Assembly: GCA_017744515.1 (NCBI GenBank)
Contig: JAGIBF010000047.1
Location: forward strand, 1 to 63,265
DNA length: 63,265 nt
Source of the DNA: Niastella sp.
GTDB taxonomy: Bacteria; Bacteroidota; Bacteroidia; Chitinophagales; Chitinophagaceae
Reading direction: 5' to 3'
Every line of letters begins with the position of its first letter. Position 1 is the stretch's first letter. Below are positions 43,269 through 51,641 of the stretch, one piece after another. The position numbers were made by a program, and so were the translations under genes. The notes under the pieces are model-generated. The model was given only the letters and a program-made list of their open reading frames with translations, had not been told where the DNA came from and made no database searches.

Positions 43269-44849
43269 ATGCAACAACAAAATTCCCTGATAGAGTACGG
43301 CGCCCGCCGGGTGATCATCACCATTACGGCGGTCGTGTGTGCCCTGTTGGAAATTATCGATACCACGATCGTCAACGTTGCGATCAGCGACATGCGGGGT
43401 ACGCTCGGCGCCACACTCAATGAGGTGAGCTGGGTGATCACTGCGTATGCCATTGCCAACGTGATCATCGTGCCTATGACGAGCTGGCTATCGCAGCAGT
43501 TTGGCCGTACCAATTACTTTGCCGCTTCTGTCATTCTGTTCACCGTATCTTCTTTCCTCTGTGGTAATGCTACCAGCATCAATGAGCTGATCCTTTTCCG
43601 CTTTCTACAGGGATTGGGTGGCGGCGCGTTGCTGGTTACTTCGCAAACGATCATCACGGAGATATTCCCGGTAGAAAAGCGTGCCATGGCACAGGCTATT
43701 TACATGCTGGGCGTGATCGTGGGCCCTACACTGGGTCCGCCGTTGGGTGGTTACATCATCGAGCATTACGCATGGCCCTATATCTTTTACATCAATATTC
43801 CGGTGGGCATCCTCGCTACGCTGCTGACCATCCGGTACATCAAAAGTCCGAAGTATACTGAAAAGCGCAAGCCCAGTGAAGTGGACTGGCTGGGTATCGG
43901 CCTGCTGGCATTGGGCGTAGGTTGCTTACAATACATTCTTGAAAAAGGTCAGGAAGAAGACTGGTTCAGCAATTCTACCATCATCCTGCTGACCGTACTG
44001 GCAGTGTTGGGTTTCTTCTTCTTCATCTGGCGCGAGCTGACGTTTAAATATCCGATTGTAGAACTGCGGGTGTTGAAGAATAACAACCTGCGCATTGGGG
44101 TTATCCTGTCGTTCATCATGGGATTTGGTTTATATGGCTCCACCTTCGTGATTCCCGTATATACGCAATCCATCCTCGGTTGGAATGCCCAGCAAACCGG
44201 CATGCTGATGGTGCCCAGTGCTTTGATGATTGCCTTCATGATGCCGATCATCGGCCAGCTGATACAGAAAGGCGTTTCACAAAAACTGTTGATCACAGGA
44301 GGCTTTATTATCTTCTTCATTTTCTGTATGGGTTGTTATTATATCATAACCCCTTCTACCGGTGGCGATAATTTCTTCTGGGTGCTGATGATCCGTGGTG
44401 TGGGACTTGGGTTCCTGGCGGTGCCTGTTTCTGTGATGTCGCTCTCCACCTTGCGTGGCGTGCAGATCGGTCAGGGTGCGGCCTTCCAGGGCATGATGCG
44501 CCAGTTGGGCGGCTCTTTTGGTGTGGCGATGATCTCTACGTTCATTTCCCGGCAAAATATGGTACACCGCAGTACGCTCGTCTCTAAACTGGATATCTAT
44601 AATCCCGATGTACAGCAGCGTGTGGAGCAGCTGAAGGCTGGCTTTATTGCCAAAGGACAACCGGTTAATATAGCAGAAGGCTCGGCCTATAAATTATTGG
44701 AAGGGTCTGTCAATTTACAATCCACTGTATTGTCATATATGGATGTGTTCCTCCACGTAGGCCTTATGTTCCTGATCTGCGTGCCTATTGTCATCCTGTT
44801 TGTGCGGCAATCGAAGAACAAGGTCAGCATGGCAGAGGCTGCGCACTAA
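43269..44849 (+). CDS. EmrB/QacA-type drug:H+ antiporter (DHA2 family)
   Basis: A 526-residue inner-membrane protein with about 14 predicted transmembrane helices. It has the MFS motif A region (WLSQQFGRTNYF, about 78-89) and the antiporter motif C GVIVGPTLGPPLGGYI (about 149-164). It expels hydrophobic toxicants using the proton gradient and, with the EmrA- and TolC-type partners, moves them across both membranes. It is the last gene of the operon; a terminator follows at 44876-44907. Substrate range cannot be derived from the sequence. Confidence 0.95.
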   Translation: MQQQNSLIEYGARRVIITITAVVCALLEIIDTTIVNVAISDMRGTLGATLNEVSWVITAYAIANVIIVPMTSWLSQQFGRTNYFAASVILFTVSSFLCGNATSINELILFRFLQGLGGGALLVTSQTIITEIFPVEKRAMAQAIYMLGVIVGPTLGPPLGGYIIEHYAWPYIFYINIPVGILATLLTIRYIKSPKYTEKRKPSEVDWLGIGLLALGVGCLQYILEKGQEEDWFSNSTIILLTVLAVLGFFFFIWRELTFKYPIVELRVLKNNNLRIGVILSFIMGFGLYGSTFVIPVYTQSILGWNAQQTGMLMVPSALMIAFMMPIIGQLIQKGVSQKLLITGGFIIFFIFCMGCYYIITPSTGGDNFFWVLMIRGVGLGFLAVPVSVMSLSTLRGVQIGQGAAFQGMMRQLGGSFGVAMISTFISRQNMVHRSTLVSKLDIYNPDVQQRVEQLKAGFIAKGQPVNIAEGSAYKLLEGSVNLQSTVLSYMDVFLHVGLMFLICVPIVILFVRQSKNKVSMAEAAH

Positions 44850-44875
44850 GCTGATAGTTAACCGTCCCCCATATA

Positions 44876-44907
44876 AGCCCACGCTGCTATCGCGGCTGGG
44901 CTTTTTT
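44876..44907 (+). terminator. Intrinsic terminator of efflux operon
   Basis: Stem AGCCCA/TGGGCT (44876-44881 and 44897-44902) followed by a run of T (44902-44907), 27 bp after the pump stop codon. Confidence 0.85.
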
Positions 44908-45053
44908 ATTGATGCGTTCTTGCAACTGCTTACAAAACAGGAGCATAAAACGATAGTAACCGGCAATCCCCTGCTTACAGGCGTCTCAGGAAAATAAAGA
45001 ACCTGGTCGTTAAGCAGTATAAAGATAAAACTGTCCTAACAAGTGTACCGGAT

Positions 45054-45251
45054 ATGTCCGGCAGGAAGCTTTCCCCGAAACAAAAGAAAGTCAATGAACG
45101 GATGCAAATGGCCAATACCGCCGCCAGGCATGTCATGGCTGATCCCCGGCTAAAGCAGTGGGCCTGCGAGATGCTACAGGTGGAGCCTAAAAGTTTTCCG
45201 GGCCATCGTGAAGCAATTCATGCTTACAGATGGTTATGGGGGCATCTTTGA
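45054..45251 (+). CDS. Small basic hypothetical protein
   Basis: A 65-residue, highly charged protein beginning MSGRKLSPKQKKVNERMQMAN with an APR-like middle and an aromatic C-terminus (HAYRWLWGHL). The N-terminal K-L-S-P-K-Q-K pattern resembles a small uncharacterised protein family I recall from Chitinophagaceae, though the C-terminal half looks divergent or shortened. It overlaps the following nucleotidyltransferase frame by 32 bp, which suggests translational coupling or decay of its 3' end. The function is unknown. Confidence 0.5.
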   Translation: MSGRKLSPKQKKVNERMQMANTAARHVMADPRLKQWACEMLQVEPKSFPGHREAIHAYRWLWGHL

Positions 45252-45588
45252 AGAAACCGAACAGGAGAAACTGGATAAACAAACACTCGCCACCTTAACA
45301 ACAATCATCACTACGGAAGTCCCCAATGCGGAGTTGATGCTCTTCGGTGACCGTGCCAAAGGGACATACCATGCCAAAAGCGATTGGGATATACTTATTC
45401 TCACCACTGCCGATCATCCGCAGTCGCTCAAATGGGAGTTGCAGGAAAAACTGTTTCACATTACTATTCAGCAAGGCACACGTGCCAATATTTTGCTGGT
45501 CCAAAAAGCCCAATGGTATACTGCGCCGGAATATGAAATGATAAGGACGCGGATAGAAGATGAGCTGATGCCGATAGAGAAGTTTTAA
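45220..45588 (+). CDS. Minimal nucleotidyltransferase-domain protein
   Basis: A 122-residue protein from the ATG at 45220 (a GTG at 45208 gives four more residues). The segment MLFGDRAKGTYHAKSDWDILIL is the active-site signature of pol-beta-like nucleotidyltransferases: the G-S motif followed by the metal-binding D-x-D of SDWD. The usual GS is replaced by GD here. Such small proteins are often antitoxins paired with HEPN toxins, but no HEPN gene lies next to it. The only upstream partner is the 65-residue protein overlapping it. The role is unknown. Confidence 0.72.
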   Translation: MLTDGYGGIFEETEQEKLDKQTLATLTTIITTEVPNAELMLFGDRAKGTYHAKSDWDILILTTADHPQSLKWELQEKLFHITIQQGTRANILLVQKAQWYTAPEYEMIRTRIEDELMPIEKF

Positions 45589-45637
45589 GGAATGTCGCAT
45601 AACAATTAGGGTGAAAGTAACGTTAGTTATCCTTGAA

Positions 45638-46243
45638 ATGAGAATACTTATTACAACAGCTATTTTAACTGGCTTGACATCTTGCCAGGTAAGCATTAAC
45701 AAAGATCATGTAGCTGAAGGGACAAAGCTTATGTCACAAGGCGATTATTTTAACGCAGACTTAGAATTTGATGATGCTTTATTTATTGACAAAAATAATT
45801 TAGACGCTTTAAGAGGCTCATCTCGTTGCGCTCTAAATATGGGATATAACAACAAAGCATTAAAGAGGGCAAACAAATTTATTGAGCTAAGACCAGATTC
45901 CTCTGTTGGCTATAATGACAGAGGGATAGTATACCAGGTTACAAAAGATTATGAAAAAGCTTTGGCTGACTTTAATAGCGCCATTGAAAAAGGCCCAGAC
46001 TATCCTACAGTTGCCTACTTCAACAAGGCAGAATCCCTACGGGAATTAAATAGGTTTGAAGAAGCCATACAATCGTACAATATTGTTATTGCGATTGACA
46101 ATAAAGACGCAAGAGCATACTTCAAAAAAGGAATAACATTTTCAAAAATGGGAGACAAGGATAGTGCTTGTATTTCTTTTAAGATCGCAAAAGACTTAGG
46201 CGATCCCGAAGCAGGAAAAGAAATTGACTCCAACTGCAACTAA
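45638..46243 (+). CDS. TPR-repeat lipoprotein, AT-rich
   Basis: A 201-residue lipoprotein from the ATG at 45638 (a GTG at 45611 is upstream). The lipobox is LTSC (Cys16), and about four TPR units follow (about 25-195), such as EGTKLMSQGDYFNADLEFDDALF, VAYFNKAESLRELNRFEEAIQSYN and ARAYFKKGITFSKMGDKDSACISFK. TPR lipoproteins generally mediate protein-protein contacts. Its codons are markedly A/T-rich compared with its neighbours (for example AAAAATAATTTAGAC), and it lies beside a tRNA cluster, both signs of possible acquisition. The partner is unknown. Confidence 0.8.
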   Translation: MRILITTAILTGLTSCQVSINKDHVAEGTKLMSQGDYFNADLEFDDALFIDKNNLDALRGSSRCALNMGYNNKALKRANKFIELRPDSSVGYNDRGIVYQVTKDYEKALADFNSAIEKGPDYPTVAYFNKAESLRELNRFEEAIQSYNIVIAIDNKDARAYFKKGITFSKMGDKDSACISFKIAKDLGDPEAGKEIDSNCN

Positions 46244-46280
46244 ATATATTTTACAATACTGAGAAGGTCTGAAAATAAAA

Positions 46281-46304
46281 AAAGCTCCGAAAATTCGGAG
46301 CTTT
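46281..46304 (-). terminator. Terminator of the tRNA-Leu transcript
   Basis: Stem AAAGCTCCGAA/TTCGGAGCTTT (46281-46291 and 46294-46304). Read on the minus strand it is followed by a run of T (AAAATAAAA on plus), so it ends the tRNA-Leu pair; it may also serve the convergent TPR gene. Confidence 0.85.
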
Positions 46305-46313
46305 CTACTTATG

Positions 46314-46397
46314 TGCCCAGGACAAGATTCGAACTTGCACGTCCTTTCGAACACCACCACCTCAAAGTGGCTTGTCTACCAGTTTCAACACCTGGGC
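46314..46397 (-). tRNA. tRNA-Leu(GAG)
   Basis: Class II cloverleaf of 84 nt: acceptor GCCCAGG/CCTGGGC, anticodon stem CCACT/GGTGG with loop TTGAGGT (anticodon GAG), a long variable arm as in leucine tRNAs, T-arm GTTCGAATC, discriminator A. CCA is not encoded. Confidence 0.95.
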
Positions 46398-46427
46398 AAC
46401 CTTAAAAATTTCAAACAAGAACTTTTG

Positions 46428-46513
46428 TACCCCAGACGGGAGTTGAACCCGTACTCGCCTTTCGGCAAATTGGATTTTAAGTCCAACGCGTCTACCAGTT
46501 CCGCCACCGGGGT
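46428..46513 (-). tRNA. tRNA-Leu(TAA)
   Basis: Class II cloverleaf of 86 nt: acceptor ACCCCGG/CTGGGGT (one G-T pair), anticodon stem TTGGA/TCCAA with loop CTTAAAA (anticodon TAA), long variable arm, T-arm GTTCAACTC, discriminator A. It lies 30 bp upstream of tRNA-Leu(GAG) in the same transcript direction. Confidence 0.95.
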
Positions 46514-46532
46514 GACGATTGTCGAAAAAAAA

Positions 46533-46555
46533 AGCAGATAACAATGCTATCTGCT
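46533..46555 (-). terminator. Hairpin between tRNA-Gly and tRNA-Leu(TAA)
   Basis: Stem AGCAGATA/TATCTGCT (46533-46540 and 46548-46555), flanked by nine A on its left. On the minus strand this gives a stem followed by a long T-run, so it probably terminates or processes the tRNA-Gly transcript. Confidence 0.75.
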
Positions 46556-46567
46556 TTTTTCATCTGG

Positions 46568-46640
<73 letters not shown>

Positions 46641-46711
46641 TTTTTACCCGTAATTGCCTGAGCAACAACGTGTATTATTTTTAAAAGAACTTATTTCGTG
46701 ATTTGGGAGTG

Positions 46712-46742
46712 CAAAGATAGAAAAAGAATAATTCCGACAAAA
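46712..46742 (-). promoter_or_regulatory. Promoter of the tRNA-Gly cluster
   Basis: On the minus strand a TTTTG (46742-46738) is followed after 18 nt by TATCTTTG (46719-46712), a close match to the Bacteroidota promoter TTG-N18-20-TAnnTTTG. It is the best-formed promoter seen in the window and would start about 65 nt before tRNA-Gly. Confidence 0.8.
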
Positions 46743-46774
46743 TCTTTTTAAGATTATTTCTGACTAATTATCAC

Positions 46775-46993
46775 TTATTTATAGTCAGGAGTGTACAACG
46801 TGCTTGATGGCACATTCACTTCGGGCTTTCCTTTATAACTGTGCTTGTAGAGACTGTAGCAGCCACCCAGTACAAAGGCTACTAAACAAAATACCTGCAG
46901 GTAAAACAGGAATACAGAAGAGTTTACCCAGTTATTTTTAAAATCCTTGTTGCGGTAATCTTGCTCTTGTTCGTGCTCTAAATGTTGATCCAT
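46775..46993 (-). CDS. Small membrane protein, unknown function
   Basis: A 72-residue protein from the ATG at 46993 (an upstream in-frame ATG at 47014 adds seven residues). It has a charged N-terminus (MDQHLEHEQEQDYRNKDFKNN), one transmembrane helix (about 25-46, with VFLFYLQVFCLVAFVLGGCY) and a short polar tail ending YTPDYK. A -7-like TATTTTTG lies on the minus strand at 47019-47012, 13 to 20 bp before the start. It follows the GT2 gene by 44 bp. No family was recognised; the clear topology and own promoter make it a likely real gene. Confidence 0.65.
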   Translation of the reverse strand: MDQHLEHEQEQDYRNKDFKNNWVNSSVFLFYLQVFCLVAFVLGGCYSLYKHSYKGKPEVNVPSSTLYTPDYK

Positions 46994-47037
46994 AATGAGT
47001 TGATTGCGATGCAAAAATAATGGTTCAATTGAAAAAA

Positions 47038-48066
47038 TCAGCTTTTATTTCCAACAATTTCTGCAAAGGTCTTTTTACCTTTTACAAAATGGCTGTACAC
47101 CACACTTTTGTGAAGGTACCCTTGCAGTCTGGCGCTTTTATCGGCGGGAAAAATACTCTGTTTTCTCTTGAAAAGCAACCATCCTATAAAAGCAATATGT
47201 GCTTTGAACACAGCCACGAAATAAGTCCCCTCTCCCGCCAGCAATGACTTCACCGCAGAAATGGCGTCCAGCCAGAACCGGTACAATATTTTCCAGGTGG
47301 CCATCCCCGCCGGCATATTCTTGGCCATCATGATGAGGTTGTTGCGGAAGTTCAGGAATACCTTGCGGGAATTGCCTTTGGGCAGCGTTCCTCCCCCTAC
47401 ATGGTACACCACCGACTGTGGACAGGCATACACCTGGTATCCCGCCAGCTGCACCCGCCAGCAGAAGTCGATCTCCTCCTGGTGGGCAAAGAAAAAAGGA
47501 TCTAACCCACCCAGTTGATGGTATAGCTTAGCGCGTACAAACATAGCTGCTCCACTGGCCCAGAAAATAGGTGCTGCCGTATCGTATTGCCCATGATCTG
47601 TTTCGTTCACATCGAATATGCGTCCCTTCGCAAACGGATAGCCCAGGTAGTCGAGCCAGCCACCCGCCGCACCTGCATATTCAAACACAGCCTTGTTATG
47701 ATACTCCAGCAATTTGGGTTGACAAACACCAATACTGGCATCCGATTCCATCAGCGCCATCACCGGTTCTATCCAGCCCGGCGCTACTTCTACATCCGAA
47801 TTGAGCAACACATAATAATCACCAGCCACTTCTTTCAGTCCCTCATTGTATCCTTTGGCAAAACCATAATTACCGGCATTGCGCACGATCTGTACCTGGG
47901 GATAATGTGTTTGCAGGAAAGCGATAGAATCATCAGTCGACGCGTTGTCGATCACCACGATGGATTTGTTGGTCCAGGTAGACGCCTGTACAGATGGCAG
48001 GAACTGTTCCAGGAACTTCCGGCCATTCCAGTTGAGTATTACTATGGATACCAAAGGCTGCGTCAT
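47038..48066 (-). CDS. Family 2 glycosyltransferase (rhamnosyltransferase-like)
   Basis: A 342-residue inverting glycosyltransferase, from the ATG at 48066 (MTQPLVSIVILN; the frame can also start at 48090). GT-A fold features: VSIVILNWNG, VVIDNASTDDS, the metal-binding LLNSDVEV and FFFAHQEEIDFCWR with the catalytic acidic residues. The pattern matches WbbL-type transferases that add rhamnose or similar sugars to surface polysaccharide. It may have a membrane-associated C-terminus (ILYRFWLDAISAVKSLLAG). It is divergent from the sensor kinase at 48134 and precedes a small membrane protein gene. The sugar is unknown. Confidence 0.9.
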   Translation of the reverse strand: MTQPLVSIVILNWNGRKFLEQFLPSVQASTWTNKSIVVIDNASTDDSIAFLQTHYPQVQIVRNAGNYGFAKGYNEGLKEVAGDYYVLLNSDVEVAPGWIEPVMALMESDASIGVCQPKLLEYHNKAVFEYAGAAGGWLDYLGYPFAKGRIFDVNETDHGQYDTAAPIFWASGAAMFVRAKLYHQLGGLDPFFFAHQEEIDFCWRVQLAGYQVYACPQSVVYHVGGGTLPKGNSRKVFLNFRNNLIMMAKNMPAGMATWKILYRFWLDAISAVKSLLAGEGTYFVAVFKAHIAFIGWLLFKRKQSIFPADKSARLQGYLHKSVVYSHFVKGKKTFAEIVGNKS

Positions 48067-48133
48067 ATTACGGGATGCAAAGGAACGCATTTTATAGATT
48101 CTTAGTATCTTTCGAAATCAACAAATCCTGTAC

Positions 48134-49285
48134 ATGATTCGACCGCTGTTTAATTGGAGAACCGGGTTATCGATTATTGCAATTGCCATCGTCAGCGGTA
48201 CTATCTTCTACTCGCAGTTCCTGGCCAAACAAATTGCGCTGGAAGAAAGGCAAAAAGTAGCACAATGGGTAGAAGCCGGTAAGTTGCTCATGAACGATAC
48301 TACCGGAATGAGTGATAAACTGGTGAGCATTATTGTTGCCGAGAACAGGACCATCCCCATTATCGAGACCGACGAAAAGAACAATATTACCCAGTACGTC
48401 AACCTCGACTCGGCGAGCATTGCTACCGACAGCAACTATGCCAAGAACAGGCTGCGGGAGTTCAGCAAGCAGAATGACCCCATCGTGTGGGCGGACCCAC
48501 GCGACAGCACACGCACCAATCATTATTACTATGGACACACCAGTCTGCTGAACCAGGTACGTTATTATCCAATAGTACAGCTGCTGATCGTGAGCCTGTT
48601 CATCATCATTACCCTTACGGCGCTTACCACCAGTTTCAAGTCATCCCAAAACCAGGTGTGGGCAGGTATGGCGAAAGAGACAGCCCACCAGTTGGGCACG
48701 CCACTCACCTCCTTGCAGGGCTGGGTAGAAATGTTGAAGGATATTCCCGACAATGAGAAGATCGTTGCCGAAATGGAGAAAGATGTAAACCGGCTGAAGC
48801 TGGTGTCGGACCGTTTTGGCAAGATCGGCAGCACCCCTCATCTGGAAGAGCACAACATCGTGGCGCAGGTTTCCAGCATGATCGATTATATGCGCAAACG
48901 CGCTCCGGGTAAAGTACAATTTTCTTTAGACACCGGCGATCAACAGGAAATAGTAGCGAGCATTTCTCCCCCTTTGTTCGATTGGGTCATTGAAAACCTG
49001 TTGAAGAATGCCCTCGATGCCATGGAAGGCAAAGGCAGCATTGCCGTACAAATGCGGCAGGATGATAAAGAAGTGCTGATCGATGTAACGGATTCAGGCA
49101 AAGGCATTGCCCGTCAGAATATTCATCGCGTGTTTAAACCCGGGTTCACCACCAAGAAAAGAGGATGGGGACTGGGGCTTAGCCTGAGCCGCCGCATCAT
49201 TGTTCAATACCACAAAGGCCAGCTCTTTGTGAAACAGTCCGAGATCAACAGAGGCACTACTTTCCGGATCGTACTTAAAAAGTAA
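48134..49285 (+). CDS. Sensor histidine kinase
   Basis: A 383-residue kinase with two transmembrane helices (about 10-28 and 148-166) framing a small extracytoplasmic sensor domain of about 115 residues without a recognisable fold. The histidine box ETAHQLGTPLTSLQGW has the phosphorylated His185 in a less common HQLGTP form. The HATPase domain has ENLLKNALDAMEG (N box, about 289) and GKGIA/GWGLGLSLS boxes. No response regulator is adjacent, so its partner is elsewhere. Its start lies 67 bp from the divergent GT2 gene. It ends at a strong hairpin shared with the convergent phosphoesterase gene. Confidence 0.92.
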   Translation: MIRPLFNWRTGLSIIAIAIVSGTIFYSQFLAKQIALEERQKVAQWVEAGKLLMNDTTGMSDKLVSIIVAENRTIPIIETDEKNNITQYVNLDSASIATDSNYAKNRLREFSKQNDPIVWADPRDSTRTNHYYYGHTSLLNQVRYYPIVQLLIVSLFIIITLTALTTSFKSSQNQVWAGMAKETAHQLGTPLTSLQGWVEMLKDIPDNEKIVAEMEKDVNRLKLVSDRFGKIGSTPHLEEHNIVAQVSSMIDYMRKRAPGKVQFSLDTGDQQEIVASISPPLFDWVIENLLKNALDAMEGKGSIAVQMRQDDKEVLIDVTDSGKGIARQNIHRVFKPGFTTKKRGWGLGLSLSRRIIVQYHKGQLFVKQSEINRGTTFRIVLKK

Positions 49286-49294
49286 CCAATTATA

Positions 49295-49335
49295 AAGGTG
49301 AGCCTCTCCCGCTTTGCGGGAGAGACCCACCTTAC
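49295..49335. terminator. Hairpin between convergent kinase and phosphoesterase
   Basis: A 9-bp stem CTCTCCCGC/GCGGGAGAG (49304-49312 and 49316-49324) inside an outer AAGGTG/CACCTT pair. No pronounced T-run follows, so it may act by structure. Confidence 0.65.
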
Positions 49336-49353
49336 TTTCCATAATATGCTAAC

Positions 49354-51264
49354 TTAAAGTATCTGCCAGTAATAATTAGGCGTAGGCTGGGTAGTCAGGT
49401 AAACACTGCTGTATACCCTGCTCCAGTATAAACACAACCAGTTATTGGGATAGTACGTATTTACAAAATAAACTTCGTCCCCATAATTGATCCCCTTGCC
49501 CGTACTGGTATCCTTTTTATAAATGGACCAAACCAACTGCGTGTAATTGCCACTATAATAATACAACGTAGGAGTAGACCAGGCACCCAGCATATTGTTT
49601 TGTCCGGCAGCACCTTCAGTAGTTACAATCAGCAACTGATCACCATGCTGCACCTGACCAAGGTTGCCACCCTTAGTAGGTTTCAATACAAGGCCAACAG
49701 GATGGTTGGTAGTAGCAGTGGGATAATTGTACGGGAACTGACTTACCAATGGTGATATAAACAATCCCTCCTGAGCAAGCATATTAAGTGTAGTCCCATA
49801 CATCACCGGCTTCGTTACCGGTGTTGGCATGGCGTAAGAAAAACTGACAATGGGTGTAGCCTGTGGATTAGGCGGCCTGTTTACGCCCCAGGAAGGAAAC
49901 TGGTAATAAGAGGCAGTAATAGGATCGGTAGGATTTTGGCGAACGCTGAAATCAAGGATAGCATAAGCATGATTGTAATACCCTACCCCATTGGGATCCT
50001 TGTTGGTGTCCAGCTCCCATTGAGCAGGCGTACCATAATAAGGTATCTGCGGATAATTCTGCGCATAAGGATTGGCAGAAGTCAACTCTTCATAAGCACT
50101 GCACCCCACCAGCGCCGAATTCGATAACTGCAACAATCCCGGTTGATACAGTGCGAAATTATGCTCATGCCCCCACAGCCAGGCGGCCACCTTGGTACGC
50201 AAATAAGGACCGAACACACTATACAAATAAGGATTGAGATAAGGCAGGTTGCCATAGGTGGAAAGCGACCCATTGAGCTTGGCATTGGTGGAAAAAAGCT
50301 GGTGATGCGACAACAGGATAGTAGCACCCTGAAAATTATTGAGTTTGTCATGGTGCCAGGTAATCTCTGATGGTTGAAGCCAGGGACCTGCATAGTTGGG
50401 ATTGAATTGATTGGTCGGGTTGGCATCATTATAACCGGTATCCATAGCCAGGAACTGATACCCCAGATCAGCAGTCCGCAGACAAAAATAACTGGCAGGC
50501 TGTGCCGCATTTTGAATATTGGTATTCAACTGCGTAAGCATCGGAAAATAACCGTAGCCCAATGAATAATACTCATGATTGCCCGGAATGGTAAAGACAG
50601 GGATATTACTGGCCCCTGCTGTTGCCAGGGCATTTATAAAATAATTGGTGCACTCGGCAGGCGTTCCGGAATAATAAATATCGCCCAGATGAATGATCGC
50701 AGTTGGATTGTGTTGCTGTATGATATTCTGCAACAATTCTATGGCATCATCGAGACCTGTACCCCAATCACCGATAACAGCCACTTTCGCATCATTGGGC
50801 AACTGGTATCCGATCACGCCATAATTGATATTGTCATTACCCTGAACGGTCCAATCATTATACAGGAATTGGCCGCCGTACTGGAGTAAATAATTAGCAT
50901 ACGTTGTGGCGCAGGTAAGGAACCCGGGGTCTTTATCACTGAACTGCCGGTAGGTGGTGCCCAACGCATCAGCCAGCGCTACATCTCCATTGATCTCGGC
51001 ATTCGCCTTTTCATAACACAAATGCGAAAGGTAAACGTTCAACTGGTCGGGGATGAGCAGGTTACGCTCGGCTGTTGGCGGAGTACCCTGGTAAGTAGCA
51101 GTAACGTGATCGGCAGCCGCTCTAACCATGGGATGCTGCAGCACCCTGGTTTGAGAAACATTGCCATGTTCTTGTTCCAGCTGTTGCCGCGCATGTTCTG
51201 CCACGGCCGTTTGCCAAAGGGACAGGGGGCGGCTTGCCACCCGGTCAAATCGGATCTGCGACAT
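49354..51264 (-). CDS. Metallophosphoesterase with C-terminal trefoil-like domain
   Basis: A 636-residue calcineurin-like phosphoesterase. Metal-binding motifs are complete: GDWG (165-168), GDIYYSG (194-200), GNHEY (228-232), a later SHHQL near 322 and GHEHN near 370. The first 150 residues have an unrecognised, mostly helical region. The last 130 residues (about 505-636) are rich in Trp/Tyr with YGDEVYFVNTYYPNNWLCLYW, similar to a beta-trefoil carbohydrate-binding domain. No signal peptide is seen, which is odd if it acts on external substrates. It is monocistronic, with a 377-bp upstream spacer. Phosphodiester substrate unknown; a purple-acid-phosphatase-like role is not supported. Confidence 0.86.
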   Translation of the reverse strand: MSQIRFDRVASRPLSLWQTAVAEHARQQLEQEHGNVSQTRVLQHPMVRAAADHVTATYQGTPPTAERNLLIPDQLNVYLSHLCYEKANAEINGDVALADALGTTYRQFSDKDPGFLTCATTYANYLLQYGGQFLYNDWTVQGNDNINYGVIGYQLPNDAKVAVIGDWGTGLDDAIELLQNIIQQHNPTAIIHLGDIYYSGTPAECTNYFINALATAGASNIPVFTIPGNHEYYSLGYGYFPMLTQLNTNIQNAAQPASYFCLRTADLGYQFLAMDTGYNDANPTNQFNPNYAGPWLQPSEITWHHDKLNNFQGATILLSHHQLFSTNAKLNGSLSTYGNLPYLNPYLYSVFGPYLRTKVAAWLWGHEHNFALYQPGLLQLSNSALVGCSAYEELTSANPYAQNYPQIPYYGTPAQWELDTNKDPNGVGYYNHAYAILDFSVRQNPTDPITASYYQFPSWGVNRPPNPQATPIVSFSYAMPTPVTKPVMYGTTLNMLAQEGLFISPLVSQFPYNYPTATTNHPVGLVLKPTKGGNLGQVQHGDQLLIVTTEGAAGQNNMLGAWSTPTLYYYSGNYTQLVWSIYKKDTSTGKGINYGDEVYFVNTYYPNNWLCLYWSRVYSSVYLTTQPTPNYYWQIL

Positions 51265-51641
51265 AGTATATGATTTAAGGTTTACAATCGACGATCAGGG
51301 CAATACACAGCCGAACCAATTCATTGATAAATAGGCTCAATTGTGTAACAATAGATGCAAATAGGGAAAGGACAGTCACAACTAAAACAGGAACGGACAA
51401 CAACAATGCGAAGAATCGATAGTAAAAGTAGAAAAGCTTTCAACACAAGAAACAGGGATAAATACCTGTTTCTTACAAACCTGTTGACTTTTATCATTCA
51501 TTAAATAATCTACTTTAAAAGCCCACACTAAAATGATAATTTAATTATCTTTAGTTCATTCCCTGTTAAGATTGTAATCCACCCGCCCGCTTATCTCTCG
51601 CACCGCAGTACCCCAGAGCATTCATCAAAAATGTGGCGATT
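51265..51641. other. 377-bp spacer with a 10-bp hairpin
   Basis: AT-rich intergenic stretch between the divergent phosphoesterase and GT4 genes. It holds the perfect stem AAGAAACAGG/CCTGTTTCTT (51447-51456 and 51465-51474) and a TAATTATCTTTAG near 51541. No other gene-like frame is supported. Confidence 0.6.

Noticed and set aside
45220..45588. HEPN/MNT toxin-antitoxin pair
   Set aside because: Only the nucleotidyltransferase half is present. The adjacent 65-residue protein lacks the RxxxxH signature of HEPN toxins.
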